Source: Asterias rubens
Taxonomy: Eukaryota; Echinodermata; Asteroidea; Forcipulatida; Asteriidae
DNA: 64,000 nucleotides
Direction: 5' to 3'
NCBI RefSeq assembly: GCF_902459465.1
Contig: NC_047082.1
Span: forward strand, 9,155,407-9,219,406
The notes beneath the pieces are model-generated. The model had not been told where the DNA came from, did no database searches, and saw only the letters and a program-made list of their open reading frames with translations. Within the stretch, counting starts at the first letter, position 1, and every line of letters begins with the position of its first letter. Shown piece after piece: positions 11,157 to 23,005 of the stretch. The translations under genes and the position numbers were made by a program.

Positions 11157-11307
11157 GGGTGCGTTCGTTTAGCTTCCCTGGGCCGACCCCGGTGTGTGGC
11201 GGTTTTTTTTTCCAGGACGAACGTGGGTAATTATATGCACACGTTCGTCCTGAAAAAAAAATCGCCACACACCGGGGTCGACCCAAGGAAGCTAAACGAA
11301 CGCACCC
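11157..11307. mobile_element. 151-bp hairpin element just downstream of the KLHL stop codon
   Basis: The two arms of about 65 bp are inverted copies with only a few mismatches. They run from GGGTGCGTTCGTTTAGCTTC to GAAGCTAAACGAACGCACCC, with CGACCCCGGTGTGTGGCG and GGACGAACGTG inside. Its edge is 29 bases beyond the KLHL stop, so it is probably transcribed in the KLHL 3' untranslated region. It has no coding function. I could not identify a target duplication. Confidence 0.8.
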
Positions 11308-11335
11308 TCTATGGCACTGAATAACGTCATCAGTG

Positions 11336-13881
11336 TCACGCGTCATCAGCTATCGTCACGCAGCCGTGCATGTACAGTGCTTTGGGCATGAACCCTACTA
11401 ACGTAGTCCACGTGTTAGTTTGTAAGTCGTAATATTCGGCACAACTTTTGGACTCCTCCCCAATTTTCCCGCCAAAAATCCACAATCTGTCGCCCGCAAC
11501 GGTGATCCCAGGAAATGTCCGCTGCTCATTGGACGGCTCGTGCTGGCACTCCTCGCTTGTTTCCACCGAGACTTCGGAAACTTCGCGAGGTTTTCTCCCG
11601 CCCAGGACGAACATTCTTCCGTCATCGGAAACGGTAACCCGAAGCGTTTTTCTGGAGAATTCAAGATTCGGGAGCAGCGACCAAGCGTTTGTGATTGGAT
11701 CGTAGCACTGGATATGCGGGCATGCGCACTCGTCCTGCGTGGCTCCACCAATCACATACAGTCTTGAATGATGGCCGACAACGGATGGTACACTGACGGC
11801 AATTGGCAGAGGGGGAAGAGTTTTCCATTCATCCGTGAATGGGTTGTAACATTCTACCGTGTCCAGACGGGTGTTTTGGAAAGACGTTTTGCCGCCGACT
11901 ACGTACAGACGACTGTTTAATGACGCCGACCCGTGAGAATGGCGGGCTTCGAGCATGCTGGTGACTGGTCTCCATCGGTTACGTGAGAAGGAGTAACGCC
12001 AAACTAGACGAGATGATTGGTCACAAACAGTGTCATAACCACCGGTAACATAGATATCAGAACCTGCAGAAAATCAATATTTATTTATTTATTTTATTTG
12101 AATTCTTCGGAAAAAACAATAAAAACAAGCACAGGCCGTCCAGGGAAGGGCAAAAGTAAAAAAAAAAAAAAAATATCATCAAAAAAGATGCGCCCTCTCA
12201 GACCTAGCTCATAAAAGTTCACATTATTATACCCAACACTAAAAAAAATGTTTGTACCCGCAAGTTCAGTAGTTTCTTCTTACAACAATATTAGAGAAAG
12301 TAATTTATAACAAAAAATATGATCGCCCATGAAATCGATAGGTTACCTGGCGTTTTAAACTACCGGGTATATTTGCGTCAACAGTGAGAGTGCACTTTCT
12401 GTTTGAAATAATGTGAGGGCGCTGTTGACGTCAACTAAACTAATGCTGTGTTGATGGTCGTACGAAAACCACACAAGGCTGTGTTCAAAACGGCGGCTAC
12501 TATACGGCTACGGCTGTATCTCCTCGCCGTCATGCGTTGAAGTATGGGACACTAGTAACACCATTAGCAACAGTCGAAGCCGTAGCTGTAGCCGATTACT
12601 TGGATACGGCCAAAGCATCGTTTTCGTTTGATAGAAACACAAACAAAATGTTTCAAAACAAACTCAAGAAGGAGATGATGAAGGTAAAACCACTTTTTGC
12701 GTATACACAATTAACTTACCTAATGAAGTGACACTGTACTTTCTTTTCATGTGATGCGGCATCTTAGCTAAAGGATACCATCTTGGATACGATGATTTGA
12801 CAGCCTCTCCTGCATCCATACAAAACATCTCATCACTGTAGATGTACTCTCCATCCAGACCCTTCTGGTGACCTCCTACCAGTATAATGACCTCTGACCT
12901 TCGACCTGGACTTCTTGGCGAGGTACCCGGGCCCAACACGCGGTATCCTCGTTTCATCAACCACTGGCAGCATTTAGCTTCTTTCAGAACATCATTGCAG
13001 TGTCTTGACTTAGAGAGACTGTCCTCATCTCGACATGAGAGCATCTCACTTAAGATGTCCTCTTCGATGAGAGGAAGACGTATCGATCGGAGGAGTTGTG
13101 ATCTGAAGAAAGCTCTCTCTTCCGGGTTCGATTTGATCCATCTCAACACTGCATCGTAGACGGCCTTCTCCGACTGCACAACAAGCTGGTCATGGCGAAT
13201 GTACGCTACAAGTTGGTCAAACCGAAGATCTAAGAACTCTTCTTCTTCTGAGACGCTCTCAAAGTTCTCTAGGATGAACTTCTCTGCGTCCCTCAGCAAC
13301 GGAAGACATCGATAAGTCTCGGCGAACCTCGCGAGACTCATGCAGTTTCCCGCGGTGATGTTCCGTTGCAGGTACTCGGTGCATGACTTGGCGACCTGCT
13401 CGAACTGAAGGAAATTTGCGGTGATGAATAGCTCCTCGGCGTTCTCCTCAGTGATGAGAATGCGAGACCGGTACGAGAATTCGATCAGGATGCCCACCAT
13501 TCGAGGGCAAAGGTCATGGAGGGAGATCCGGCTTTCCAAGCTCTCCCGTAAATCGCCGGCAAACATTGCTCTGAAGTACGGGCTGACCGCAGCGAGTAAC
13601 GCACGGTGACAGGTGAATTCACGGGAACCAACACAGAGCACGGTGTCTGTACACTCACCGCTCAGCCTCATTTCGTTCAGCAGAGACAGGACGTTGCTCG
13701 GAAGCAGAGCATCAAAGTAAACAAAACTTGATTCATGGTCACTCGACAGCGAGGCTGACGAAGGAGACGAAGCCGAGCCTCGATGTGGTGACGAGCCGCT
13801 CACAACTCGTGAATTCTCGCAGCTGTACGATGACCTCACAGATGAGAGCGACAGCTCTCGCGTGAAATCGTAGGACGACAT
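11336..13881 (-). CDS. BTB-BACK-Kelch (KLHL-type) protein, complete, 2 coding exons
   Basis: Probable substrate adaptor of a Cullin-3 ubiquitin ligase: the BTB and BACK domains bind Cullin-3 and the Kelch propeller binds the substrate. Coding exons are 13881-12720 and 12063-11336. The intron has a GTAAGT donor and a CTGCAG acceptor in phase 1. The product is 629 residues, normal for the family. It has a serine-rich N-terminus (1-55), BTB about 70-170 (CTDTVLCVGSREFTCHRALL), BACK about 175-280, then six Kelch blades marked by VGG, TGG, VGG, IGG, LGG and FGG from about 340 to the end. A 3' splice site (TTTTTCACTGCAG) ends 25 bases before the ATG, so the gene has at least one upstream non-coding exon. 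I cannot choose a single vertebrate orthologue, so no symbol is given. Confidence 0.93.
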
Positions 13882-14039
13882 CTTGAAAATCCTTTACTTC
13901 GTCAGTCTGCAGTGAAAAACAACAAATTAACAACAAGTTTTTAGCAATCAGTAGAGTTTTCTTTTTCGACAATGCGACTACCCAAGTCAAACATGTCTGA
14001 AACGGTTCTTCAGTATTAAGTGATCCCAAATCCAACACT

Positions 14040-15356
14040 ATAACTCGTAGGCGGAACTTATAGATTAGAGAAGTATCCTGTCTGACTCGCTGGACAAAGT
14101 CAAGTCCAAACTTGCAAAAACGAGCCTTTCTAAACTACTGACAGTTAGAACATTGTTTGAAATTTTAGCCCTTTCTAAACAATGACGTAACTGTGGGTGG
14201 TGGTTGGGGCGAGGGGGGGGGGGGGCGGAACACGTCACCCCAAAAAGATCCCACACCCTCCCGTCCCCCCATTTGAACCGTGGATTTGTGACTGTTAAAA
14301 CAAATGCGTTTATATTTGTATCAGCCTAATTTTTTTCGAAATTTCAGTGTTTTTAAAGCCATTTCTACACGCCACACCCAATGGATCCTCTCGCGAACAG
14401 AATATACCTGCTAATTGAAAACAAAATAAAACACAAATTGTAATTGTTTTATTCAGATGCTCTAAATAAAACAATCGTAAACAGATGTTCGGCTAAGCAT
14501 GGCCATCTGTCATATTACAATGTGTTATCTTATCGATTGACCAATAAGAGAGCCCGTATTAACAATTCAATGAATGAATTAATGTATCGACCAATAGGAA
14601 GAACCGATACAGCGTTGTAAATGATTTTTTACGCGCATTGTTTAAAAATAACTACTGATTACAATCGATCGGTGTGGCATGCTATCAAAGAAAACTGAAT
14701 TTTACTAACAGCCCACACTCTGTGTTTATGTGGTATATCCAGACGCCATGTATCCGACACATTTACATTATGAGATTATTTTTCTATTCAATGCCGAAGA
14801 AAATCAATGACTTTTACACTGTCAAATTCAATGCAGGCCAACTGCATGGTATTGTGATTGCAGACTAATGGAAAATTTGAAAATTTACACCATCGGTGTT
14901 GATTTGAATCCTATCCCAGCATTCATATTGGGCAAGTATTTCGGTGTTGATTTGAGGAATTGCATGGTGATGTATCAATATATATTTGGTTTGCGGTAAC
15001 ACCATGCACTTGCCATGTAGAGTTCGTTATTTCGGTGTTAAACAACACCAATTTTTGAACTGAAATAAGTTACCACCAACATAGGTGTAGATATCCTATA
15101 GGTCTACATGAAGTTTTAGAGTGTGGACTTCCATTCCAACAGACGACCCTTGAAATTACAGGCTCGCTAGATTGTTTCCTGTACGGAAGGACACCATTGA
15201 ATGTAATAAGGAAGTGGAGTTATAGCTCTAACGGTGGAAGAATAAAAACCACTTGAGTATCGCCAATAAAGACCATGGCTGTCATTAGACGCACTTGAGG
15301 GATAATGTTTAACCTGCTCGTGGATATTTGCCTAAGAATCGGTTTACAATTTGTGT
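14040..15356. other. Intergenic or first-intron DNA upstream of the KLHL coding exon
   Basis: It contains a G/C homopolymer run near 14213-14225. No open frame has a recognisable product. The stretch at 14880-15060 repeats a CGGTGTTGATTTG-like motif. It probably belongs to the first intron of the KLHL gene, because the coding exon begins at a splice acceptor. Confidence 0.4.
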
Positions 15357-15741
15357 TTAAAAGGCAGTGGACACTATTGGTAATTACTCAAAATAATTAT
15401 TAGCATAAAACCTTTCTTGGTGACGAGTACTGTTGATAGTAATGAAACATTGTGAGAAACGGCTCCCTCTGAAGTGCCATAGTTTTCGAGAAAGAAGTAA
15501 TTTTCCACGAATTTGATTTCGAGACCTCAGATTTAGAACTTGAGGTCTCGAAATCAACCATCTAAACGCACATAACTTCGTGTGACAAGGTTTTTTTTTC
15601 TTCTTTCATTCATATCTCGCAACTTCGATGACCGATTGAGCTCAAATTTACACAGGTTTGTTATTTTATGCATAAATGTTGAGATACACTAACTGTGAAG
15701 GCTGGTCTTTGACAATTACCAATAGTGTCCGCTGCCTTTAA
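15357..15741. mobile_element. GGCAGTGGACAC MITE, complete copy 2
   Basis: The ends are TTAAAAGGCAGTGGACAC and GTGTCCGCTGCCTTTAA. The TTTCGAGACCTCAG palindrome in the middle and the GAGAAACGGCTCCCTCTGAA block are both present. It is full length, like 9543-9929 but in opposite orientation. Confidence 0.85.
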
Positions 15742-17940
15742 GTATCAGTTTGTGGAAACAAATTCATTGGAAATGATTAAGTTTATTCTATACTTTTAAT
15801 GTTCAGCAGTCTTGTTTCGAAATGAAGCATAAAATGGTTTCTAAATGCCCATTGTGATCTGTTTCGGTTGCGGTTGATTTAGGAAGTTTGTTGTTGGTAT
15901 CAGCAAAAAAATAATCCCTTTATTATTACGTTTTTATATATTTTTTTTAACTATTAAAATACAAACTAAAGCATATGTAATCAAATGTTAGCAGTTTTTA
16001 AACACAATAAGCAAAATGTAGATGTTTGGTTAATTTATTCGAGTTGACCCTTTATTTCTGTGGGTTTTGTTTACAGGACTCGGGGAAAAATTAGTGTTTT
16101 ATACATTCTGCTTTACCGTATATATAAAACCAAGTAGGCATATGCCTATTCTTTTGCAAGTGTAAATTTAACATCTATGCCTATCACACAAGTTTCTTAA
16201 TATTATTTAAACATTATGTAAAAAGTTTTAACGTTCGAGTGTTTTTTCTCAGGAGAATTCACACTAAAAATTGTATGCATAAAATAAAATAATGTCCCAA
16301 CGAAAAATTAATCACTAAACTAAGACGAATAATTTTCTCAATTCATTCAAGCTAGCGTCGAGCACAAACAGCTGACGTATTTTATGCGGGTAGTAAAATA
16401 CATAATAAGACCCTATCCATTGAAAAGCGTGTTTCCTCGTATTCATAAATAATAATTACCCGCAAAAGCTGCAAGACTACCATCGCAGATGCATATATAA
16501 GTATAGAACAATATCAGTTCTATTTTGTCGAGTTTTTGAAATGAAAAGGTGAGAAGAAACCCTTGTCATGAAATTCCCGTAAACTTGCAAGTGCATTAAT
16601 TTTTACCCCCAAATAATTGATTACAATAATTTGATTACAATAATTATTGTGTGATCCACGTAAATTGATCCCACACGCCCGGCATCCTTGCAAAAGCGTC
16701 AGCAAGGCTTCCCAATTAATCCCAAATAATTGTCCCTTGGATGGGAAAACCATTTTTGTAAAGGCAAAACTAACGTGCTCTTTCAAAGAGGGTGTATCAA
16801 TCAAAACTTCAAACGAGCTCTTATACCCTTCTCGCCGTCCTTGTACACATTGTATCTTCTATGTTGAACTTGGGTCAATCTCACAGCTCAGTGCTTACCA
16901 CATCTCTGCGCTTACAGCGCCTTCGTTCTAAGACCCCAAATCTAAGCACAGAAATTCACGAAAAGCAGCCTCAGGAAAATTGCCCTTGTGTACGGTACGG
17001 GTGACCGAGACACACTTTTAATATAGATGGACAATTAAAAAATGCTATTAATATAACAACCCTACGAACATCACTACAAATTTATGCCATAAATCGGAAT
17101 ATAATATTTTTAGGATATAGCCCCATTTATAACTGCATGCATGCTCTTATCAACGTATGAAATGATGTTAATCAAATGTAGGCTTATGCCGGCATATACT
17201 TATCCTACAAGGTAAACATACCTTCAGTGTGCATCACAGAAGCTATTCCTCTGTCTTGAACTCCAGCAGAGATATTCATGTATCCTCCTTCACCTTTGAA
17301 GAAACATCCACTCCACCAAGGCATTTCAAATCCATCAATCATAACATTGGGATATACGCAACAAATTTAGAAGGCAAACAGTACACGCCTCTTTTTTGCT
17401 ATCTCATAGGGCCGACGCGTGCCAGTCGCGTGTGGTTTGAATCTAATACACTACACACACAACGGTTATGCATTATTTATGAGCAGCAATGGGGGATGCG
17501 GTTGTGACACGCTGCATTGTTGCTGGTATGTCATCAGTGTGCGGCTATTATACGGTATATGCTCGTGTTGTCGGCAATACCTGTAAACAAGACCCCTTAA
17601 GTTGAATACTATTTATCAGGTTTCACTCATAATTCATGGCGGATGAGTTATACATTCACACACCTAGCAGACAATGAATATTAATCATCTTTAGCTTTGG
17701 GAGTTCTCACATTTGCATTCAAATGCTGCCAACGAATGAGGGTTGCAGTCTGTAATTTTGTTCCCTTCAAAATGCCGAGAGTCAATATTATTTCAACGTA
17801 ATTATTTGGCTACAGTCGCCTTTAATAGCATTATTGCATTATCTAGTGTAAAACCCAAACAGATGATGTGGCATGGTAGTGGTTAACTAATCCAAGATTA
17901 CGATCGGATGCTATAGTATTTGATGACTGTGTCACATTGT
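15742..17940. other. AT-rich stretch without a supported coding gene
   Basis: No frame gives a recognisable protein. Near 17220 the minus strand shows a possible donor (ACTGAAG followed by GTATGT), which could end a non-coding first exon of the KLHL gene. This is weak and needs transcript evidence. The rest is AT-rich DNA. Confidence 0.3.
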
Positions 17941-17944
17941 ACCG

Positions 17945-18180
17945 GTGTCGCATGCAATTATGTCCTCTATGCAATACTATCCGGAGGACATTATTGCATA
18001 TGCAATAATGTTCGCCGGACGGTTTTGCATATGCAATCGTGTCCGCCCGGACGCTGCTGCATAATGCAATTGTGTCGGCCCGGACACATTTGCACATGCA
18101 GTTGTGTCCGCCCCCGTGCAAAACCGTCCTAGAGGTAAATTAAACGCCATTGATCGACGGAACACGTTTGCCATTTTCTT
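17945..18180. repeat. ATGCAATA / TGTCCGG palindrome repeat, copy 2
   Basis: This is homologous to 8395-8600 and contains more units. Successive motifs such as CCGGAGGACATTATTGCAT, ATATGCAATAATGTTCGCC, GCAATCGTGTCCGCCCGGAC and GCAATTGTGTCGGCCCGGAC alternate a TGCAAT core with a GTCCGG core. The right flank (TAAATTAAACGCCATTGATC) matches copy 1. Confidence 0.65.
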
Positions 18181-18334
18181 TACAAGCTAAGTGCATGTTA
18201 TGAATGACATAAAAAATGTTCGGCCGCCGGGTATTCGCTGCAATCATAAAAATACGTGAATATTCATGCTGCATAATGCGTAGGTTCAGTGCATGCACAC
18301 TCGCTTATGCGCGCACATACACACAGTCATGTAC

Positions 18335-18440
18335 ATAACATGTCCGCCGGACGGTTTTGGCATAGCCCCGGACACGATTGCATACGGAAAAGTGTCCGGA
18401 GCGGACAGTATTGCATGGCGGACACAGTTGCATCTGACAC
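18335..18440. repeat. ATGCAATA / TGTCCGG palindrome repeat, copy 3 (short)
   Basis: It carries TGTCCGCCGGACGGTTTTG, CCGGACACGATTGCATACGG and GTGTCCGGAGCGGACAGTAT in 100 bp, the same alternating motif as the two longer copies. Open frames crossing it on both strands are products of the repeat. Confidence 0.55.
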
Positions 18441-18864
18441 CGGCACTTCCCAGGGTTATGGAACCAGTGAAATGGGAGGGGGGGGGGGGGGAAGGTAACT
18501 TTGTTTGTACTTTTACAATGAGAAATCGCCTGACAAGGCCAGACGGACACATCAATGTATTGATGGGGGCTACAACTGACTTGGGGTACCGACCAAAATT
18601 AACGTTCACCAGGGACATACTACCACCTACTCCTGGGGCTGAATTTAGCACATGTCAAAGCCCATACGGATGTAGTGAAATTTAATAAGTATGGTTGAAC
18701 AAAAAAAGTATAAAAACAACCCCATCAACAACTACAGCAGCAACAGGAACAACAAAACACACTAAAGGTATTCATCAAATCAAATAACTTCTTCAATAGA
18801 ATGGAGTGTTAGTCAAAGTTATTTGTTTGTTTGTTTGTGTATGTTGGGCCGGTGAGAAAGATCA

Positions 18865-19237
18865 TTAAATACAGTGGACACTATTGGTAATTACTCAAAA
18901 AAATTATTAGCATAAAACCTTACTTGGTGACGAGTAACGGGGAGAGGTTGATTGTATAAAACATTGTGAGAAACGGCTCCCTCTGAAGTGACAAAGTTTT
19001 CGAGAAAGAAGTAATTTTCCACGAATTTGATTTCGATACCTCAAGTTTAGAATTTAAGGTCTCGAAATCAACCATCTGAACGCACACAACTTCGTGTGAC
19101 AAGGGTGTTTTTTCTTTCGTTATTATCTCGCAACTTCGACGACCAACTGAGCTCAAATTTGCACAGGTTTGTTGTGTTATGCATTTGTTGAGATACACCA
19201 AGTGAGAAGATTACCAATAGTGTACCCAGCCTTTAAC
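18865..19237. mobile_element. GGCAGTGGACAC MITE, complete copy 3
   Basis: The left end is TTAAATACAGTGGACAC and the right end GTGTACCCAGCCTTTAA. The internal AACGGCTCCCTCTGAAGTG and a slightly diverged TTTCGATACCTCAAG palindrome are present. TTAA is at both borders. Confidence 0.85.
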
Positions 19238-19370
19238 CAAGGTTACTATTATTAATTTCTACAAACTAAAGTAATTATAGCACACATAAATAATATATGA
19301 GTCCTATCACCTGCTCGGGTATGATTTATTTCGTCAACCATTTCCCAAAAAACATCAAATTTCATCCCTC

Positions 19371-19672
19371 AAATCCGGTTACAACCACTTTTCAAACTGG
19401 CTACAACAATTATCCAAACCGGTTACAACCACTTTTCAAACTGGTTACAACAATTATCCAAACCGAATACAACAATTATCCAAACCGGTTACAACCACTT
19501 TTCAAACTGGTTACAACCACTTTTCAAACCGGTTACAACCACTTTTCAAACTGGTTACAACCACTTTTCAAACTGGTTACAACCACTTTTCAGACTGGTT
19601 ACAACAATTTATCCAAACCGGTTACAACAATTTTTCAAACCGGTTACAATCACCTGGCTACAACCACTTCCC
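19371..19672. repeat. 22-bp tandem repeat (GGTTACAACCACTTTTCAAACT)-type minisatellite
   Basis: About 13 units of a 22-bp motif alternate CCGGTTACAACCAC and TTTTCAAACTGG, with AATTATCCAAA variants at the left. Because 22 is not a multiple of three, each unit shifts the frame, yet none of the three plus frames meets a stop inside a unit. This creates a 180-codon open frame (19297-19839) that is not evidence of a gene. Confidence 0.9.
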
Positions 19673-19839
19673 AAACCAGTACGACTATCCAAATATTAAA
19701 ATTTGTTGTTGACATATTCTTTCTCGGTGAAATAAGCATCCATTTCCTCCAGGTTTCCAACCATCCATTTACCATAAGCTATTATCACATTAAAACCAAC
19801 ACTAATTCAGAGTCATGCATACCAGCAAAAATCATGTGA

Positions 19840-21860
19840 TCAAATTTTTAGGTTGTATACAAAATAGTCAGTTTGCAGAATCGGTTTTACAAATTGGTGC
19901 ATAGTTAAGTTTAATCATGGAATTATATATAAATGTATACAATTCTTCATTATCAAAACTATTTTTCTTGTTTACTGAGGAAAGCTGACTCAGTGGTTGT
20001 TGAAATAATTCTCTTATTGCCATTGTAGAAGGGCTCCATACAAAAACCTTTCAATCATTTAAAATTTTGGGACTTGATTAGTAAATCTGTTATCAAATCA
20101 CGAAGATTAAAAAAGCATGCAAATTAAAAAATTGGGTATAATAACATTTTGATAGCAAAAATATATTTTTTGGGTGAAATTGTATGCTCACCAAAACAGT
20201 CAATAAAAGTTTTTGAATTTGTTTGCCTCATTTAAAAAAAGCTACAGTTCAACTCAACAACCACTCGAACATCATACAAATTCACAGCAGCTTTTTTTTT
20301 CCTTCCAGATAAGTCTCTAGTTGCTGGTTCTTCACAGATTTTGAATGGGAAAGTACCGACTGCTTTTTGCCGGAAAAAGCGGCAAAACAAAATATACAGC
20401 TCCCTTAAAAAAGAGTAACCACAGATTATAAATGTACACATTTAGGCATGCAGTAATACACTTAAAATAAAAGTAATTGACATCTGTGTAGATTATTATA
20501 CAGAAATGCTACACTCTGATAGCCTCATGGGTGTCCCAGATAAGTAGCTAAGCACAACAAAAACGTTGCTTATCAAAATAAGGTTACCAGCCAGGCTATA
20601 CCATTTAACATGTTCGCTATAATCTGTGACTGGTATCCTGCACATTTCTGCTAGGCAGACAATATTGTTAAGCAATATTTTCTGCTTAAGCAGCTTTGTG
20701 AAATTGGGGCCTGGTGGGGCCACCTTTCTCAAGATGGAAACAAAAATAAAGAAACCAAAGTCTGAGCGTTATGCAAGAAGCAATGCTGTGAACAAGTCAA
20801 AAAAGCACTATCCAACATTGTTACAAACATTAGTAACAAATGAGTGGGATTAGAAACTGTGCATAGTAGAACCAAGAGAGGTTTGCCCAGAAACAATGTT
20901 AATTTTTTTTTATGCAAGTCGCCAGACACACAAGGCCTGAAGGCCACTTCAAGGTGTGGGCTACAATTATTTTTTCCAGAGGCCGTTGCCACCTACTCCT
21001 AGGGCTGAAACAGGGTTACCCCTTTTACAGTCCATACGGATGTTGGCTTGAGTATCATCAGTCCGAAGCCTGGCCAGTAAAGCAGAATAATTCTCCTTGT
21101 GAGCTGTGGAGGTGGTTCTGGAAAGAGCTGAGTGTTTACGACTCACCACCGGCTCGTCACAGAACCACCACAGTTTACCAAAAAATATTATTATTTTCAT
21201 GGCGTCTCTGCAAACCTTACTTGATAGTGGCAAATAAGCAATTATTTAGTAAGCATGTATGAGCACAGCTGTATCTCAAATAAACAAGAAATAAGGTTTT
21301 AATAATTTAAGTAGTCAAATAAGACAATTTTAAGAATCAAATAAAAAACAAAATATTATGGTGCAGAACTAATGTTTATTGCTTTGGAATCAATTTCCAT
21401 GAACAGCTTTTGTTTTCAATTTGGTTGAGGAAAAACAAAATAGTAATAATAACTGTAATAAAAAAAACGTATTGAAGCCACCATTATTCTCATGGTCCCT
21501 ATGAATAATGCATGCTGATTTGCATTACACTGAAAAGGGTACCAAACCATAAGGCCCTACCAGCCTCGGTTTGGTGACACTGCTTTCAATTGGGGAAGAA
21601 AACAAGATGGCTTCACCATTACACTGAGCTGAAATTAACCGAATTTATTTATGAACTGTAACCATGTTAATAATGTCATAACAACATTTAATATTGATAC
21701 CGACTTGAACAAAATGTAAAGTTCAACTCCAATTTGCTAGTTCTTATCATTTTATCAGGCAGATGTTTTAATGCCGCAGATTGTCTAGTTTGAACCAGTT
21801 TTATCCATAATCATATCTGGTTGTTATGTGGGTGCATCTAATTCCCTAATCACTTCCAAA
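19840..21860. other. Intergenic DNA downstream of the transferrin-like gene
   Basis: No gene is supported. Bases 20505-20713 match the 'gggcccaatttcat / gctgcttaag' MITE family. Bases 20980-21050 share CACCTACTCCTAGGGCTG and CCATACGGATGT with 18620-18672, so these are two copies of another dispersed repeat. Confidence 0.4.
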
Positions 21861-21876
21861 TGCAACTCACAGTCCA

Positions 21877-22420
21877 GTTCAGACCAGTCCGACCCAGTTT
21901 GAACCAGTCGTGACCGGTTCTTCACTTCCATGCAACTCTCATGACACAATAACAAATAGTCATGGAATGTAGTACTGCGTTTGGTTGTGTTCTGTACAGA
22001 CTCAACCCAAGATAGGAAGATGAGTAAAACCAGTCAGATCCAGTTTGAACCAGTCGTGACCGGTTCTTCATGTCCATGCAACTCTCATGACACAACAACT
22101 AATAGTCATGGAATGTAGTACTGTGTTTAGTATCTTGTGTACAGACTCAACCCGAGATAGGAAGATGAGTAAAAACAAGTCAGATCCAGTTTCGACTGGT
22201 TCTGTCCACTTTCAGCTTGGAATGTTTGTCAAAGTCTTCTGACCAAGTTCGAACCAGTTGTGACCGGTTCTTCACTTTCACACAACTCTCATGAAACAAT
22301 CACAGAAGGTCACAGAGTGTAGTACTGCTTGGTATCTGCTGTATAAGACCAGTCAGATCCAGTTTGGACTGGTTCAATCCACTTTCAGCTTGGAACGGTT
22401 GTCAAATTCTTCAGTTTGTG
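21877..22420. repeat. Degenerate long-unit repeat containing GAACCAGTCGTGACCGGTTC
   Basis: The motif CAGTTTGAACCAGTCGTGACC begins at about 21895, 22041 and (diverged) 22246. It is followed each time by TTCTTCA, CATGCAACTCTCATGA, TCATGGAATGTAGTACTG and GACTCAACC-like text. The first two units are about 146 bp apart, the next about 205 bp. Within units, GAACCAGT and ACTGGTTC form small palindromes. No coding role is seen. Confidence 0.7.
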
Positions 22421-23005
22421 CCTGTACCTTCCTCTCCACATGGGATCGCGTCCCTCTCTCATCAGCTAGACCTCACCATGAAATTTCTCAAAATAGCCTG
22501 TTAGTTAATATCTAAATGCAACTAAAGTCTAAGCAAACAAGTCTGAGTACATCATTTATGGGTTAAAACAAAAAAGCTGAAAAAAATGCATGAAAAAAAA
22601 AAAAATTATAAGCTGAAGCAAGCAGAAAAGCAACCCCTTAAAACCATCTTATTAGTAAAGTTGTGTAATTGCACATACCAACACAATCAATACAAAATAT
22701 CATGTAATGTTGGCAGCACTCTAATTCAACCAATAAAACCAGTTAACACCTTACTGTAAAAGAACACACACTGATTTAGCATGAGTACTTTTTCAGTCAA
22801 GTTTTTTAACTACAAAAAAACGAGAAAAAAAAAACCCCCAAAACAAACATTTTGATACCAGGCCATTGTTAAAAACAAAAAAAGAGATATTTCCCAGTCT
22901 TGACGTCGACTCACGCCGAAACCCAGGCTGCCAGAATGTGACATTTCTTATGCCGACTTAGAGGCCCTCCTCTCAAAAGGCCTTTCATTTCTGATCGAAC
23001 CCTCT

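Noticed and set aside
12887-13159. Plus-strand ORFs opposite the KLHL coding exon.
   Set aside because: Antisense shadows of the BTB-BACK-Kelch frame; the Kelch protein on the minus strand explains the sequence fully.
18286-18685. Overlapping 120-130 codon ORFs on both strands.
   Set aside because: They coincide with the palindromic TGCAAT/GTCCGG repeat, whose symmetry keeps both strands open. The translations have no recognisable domain.
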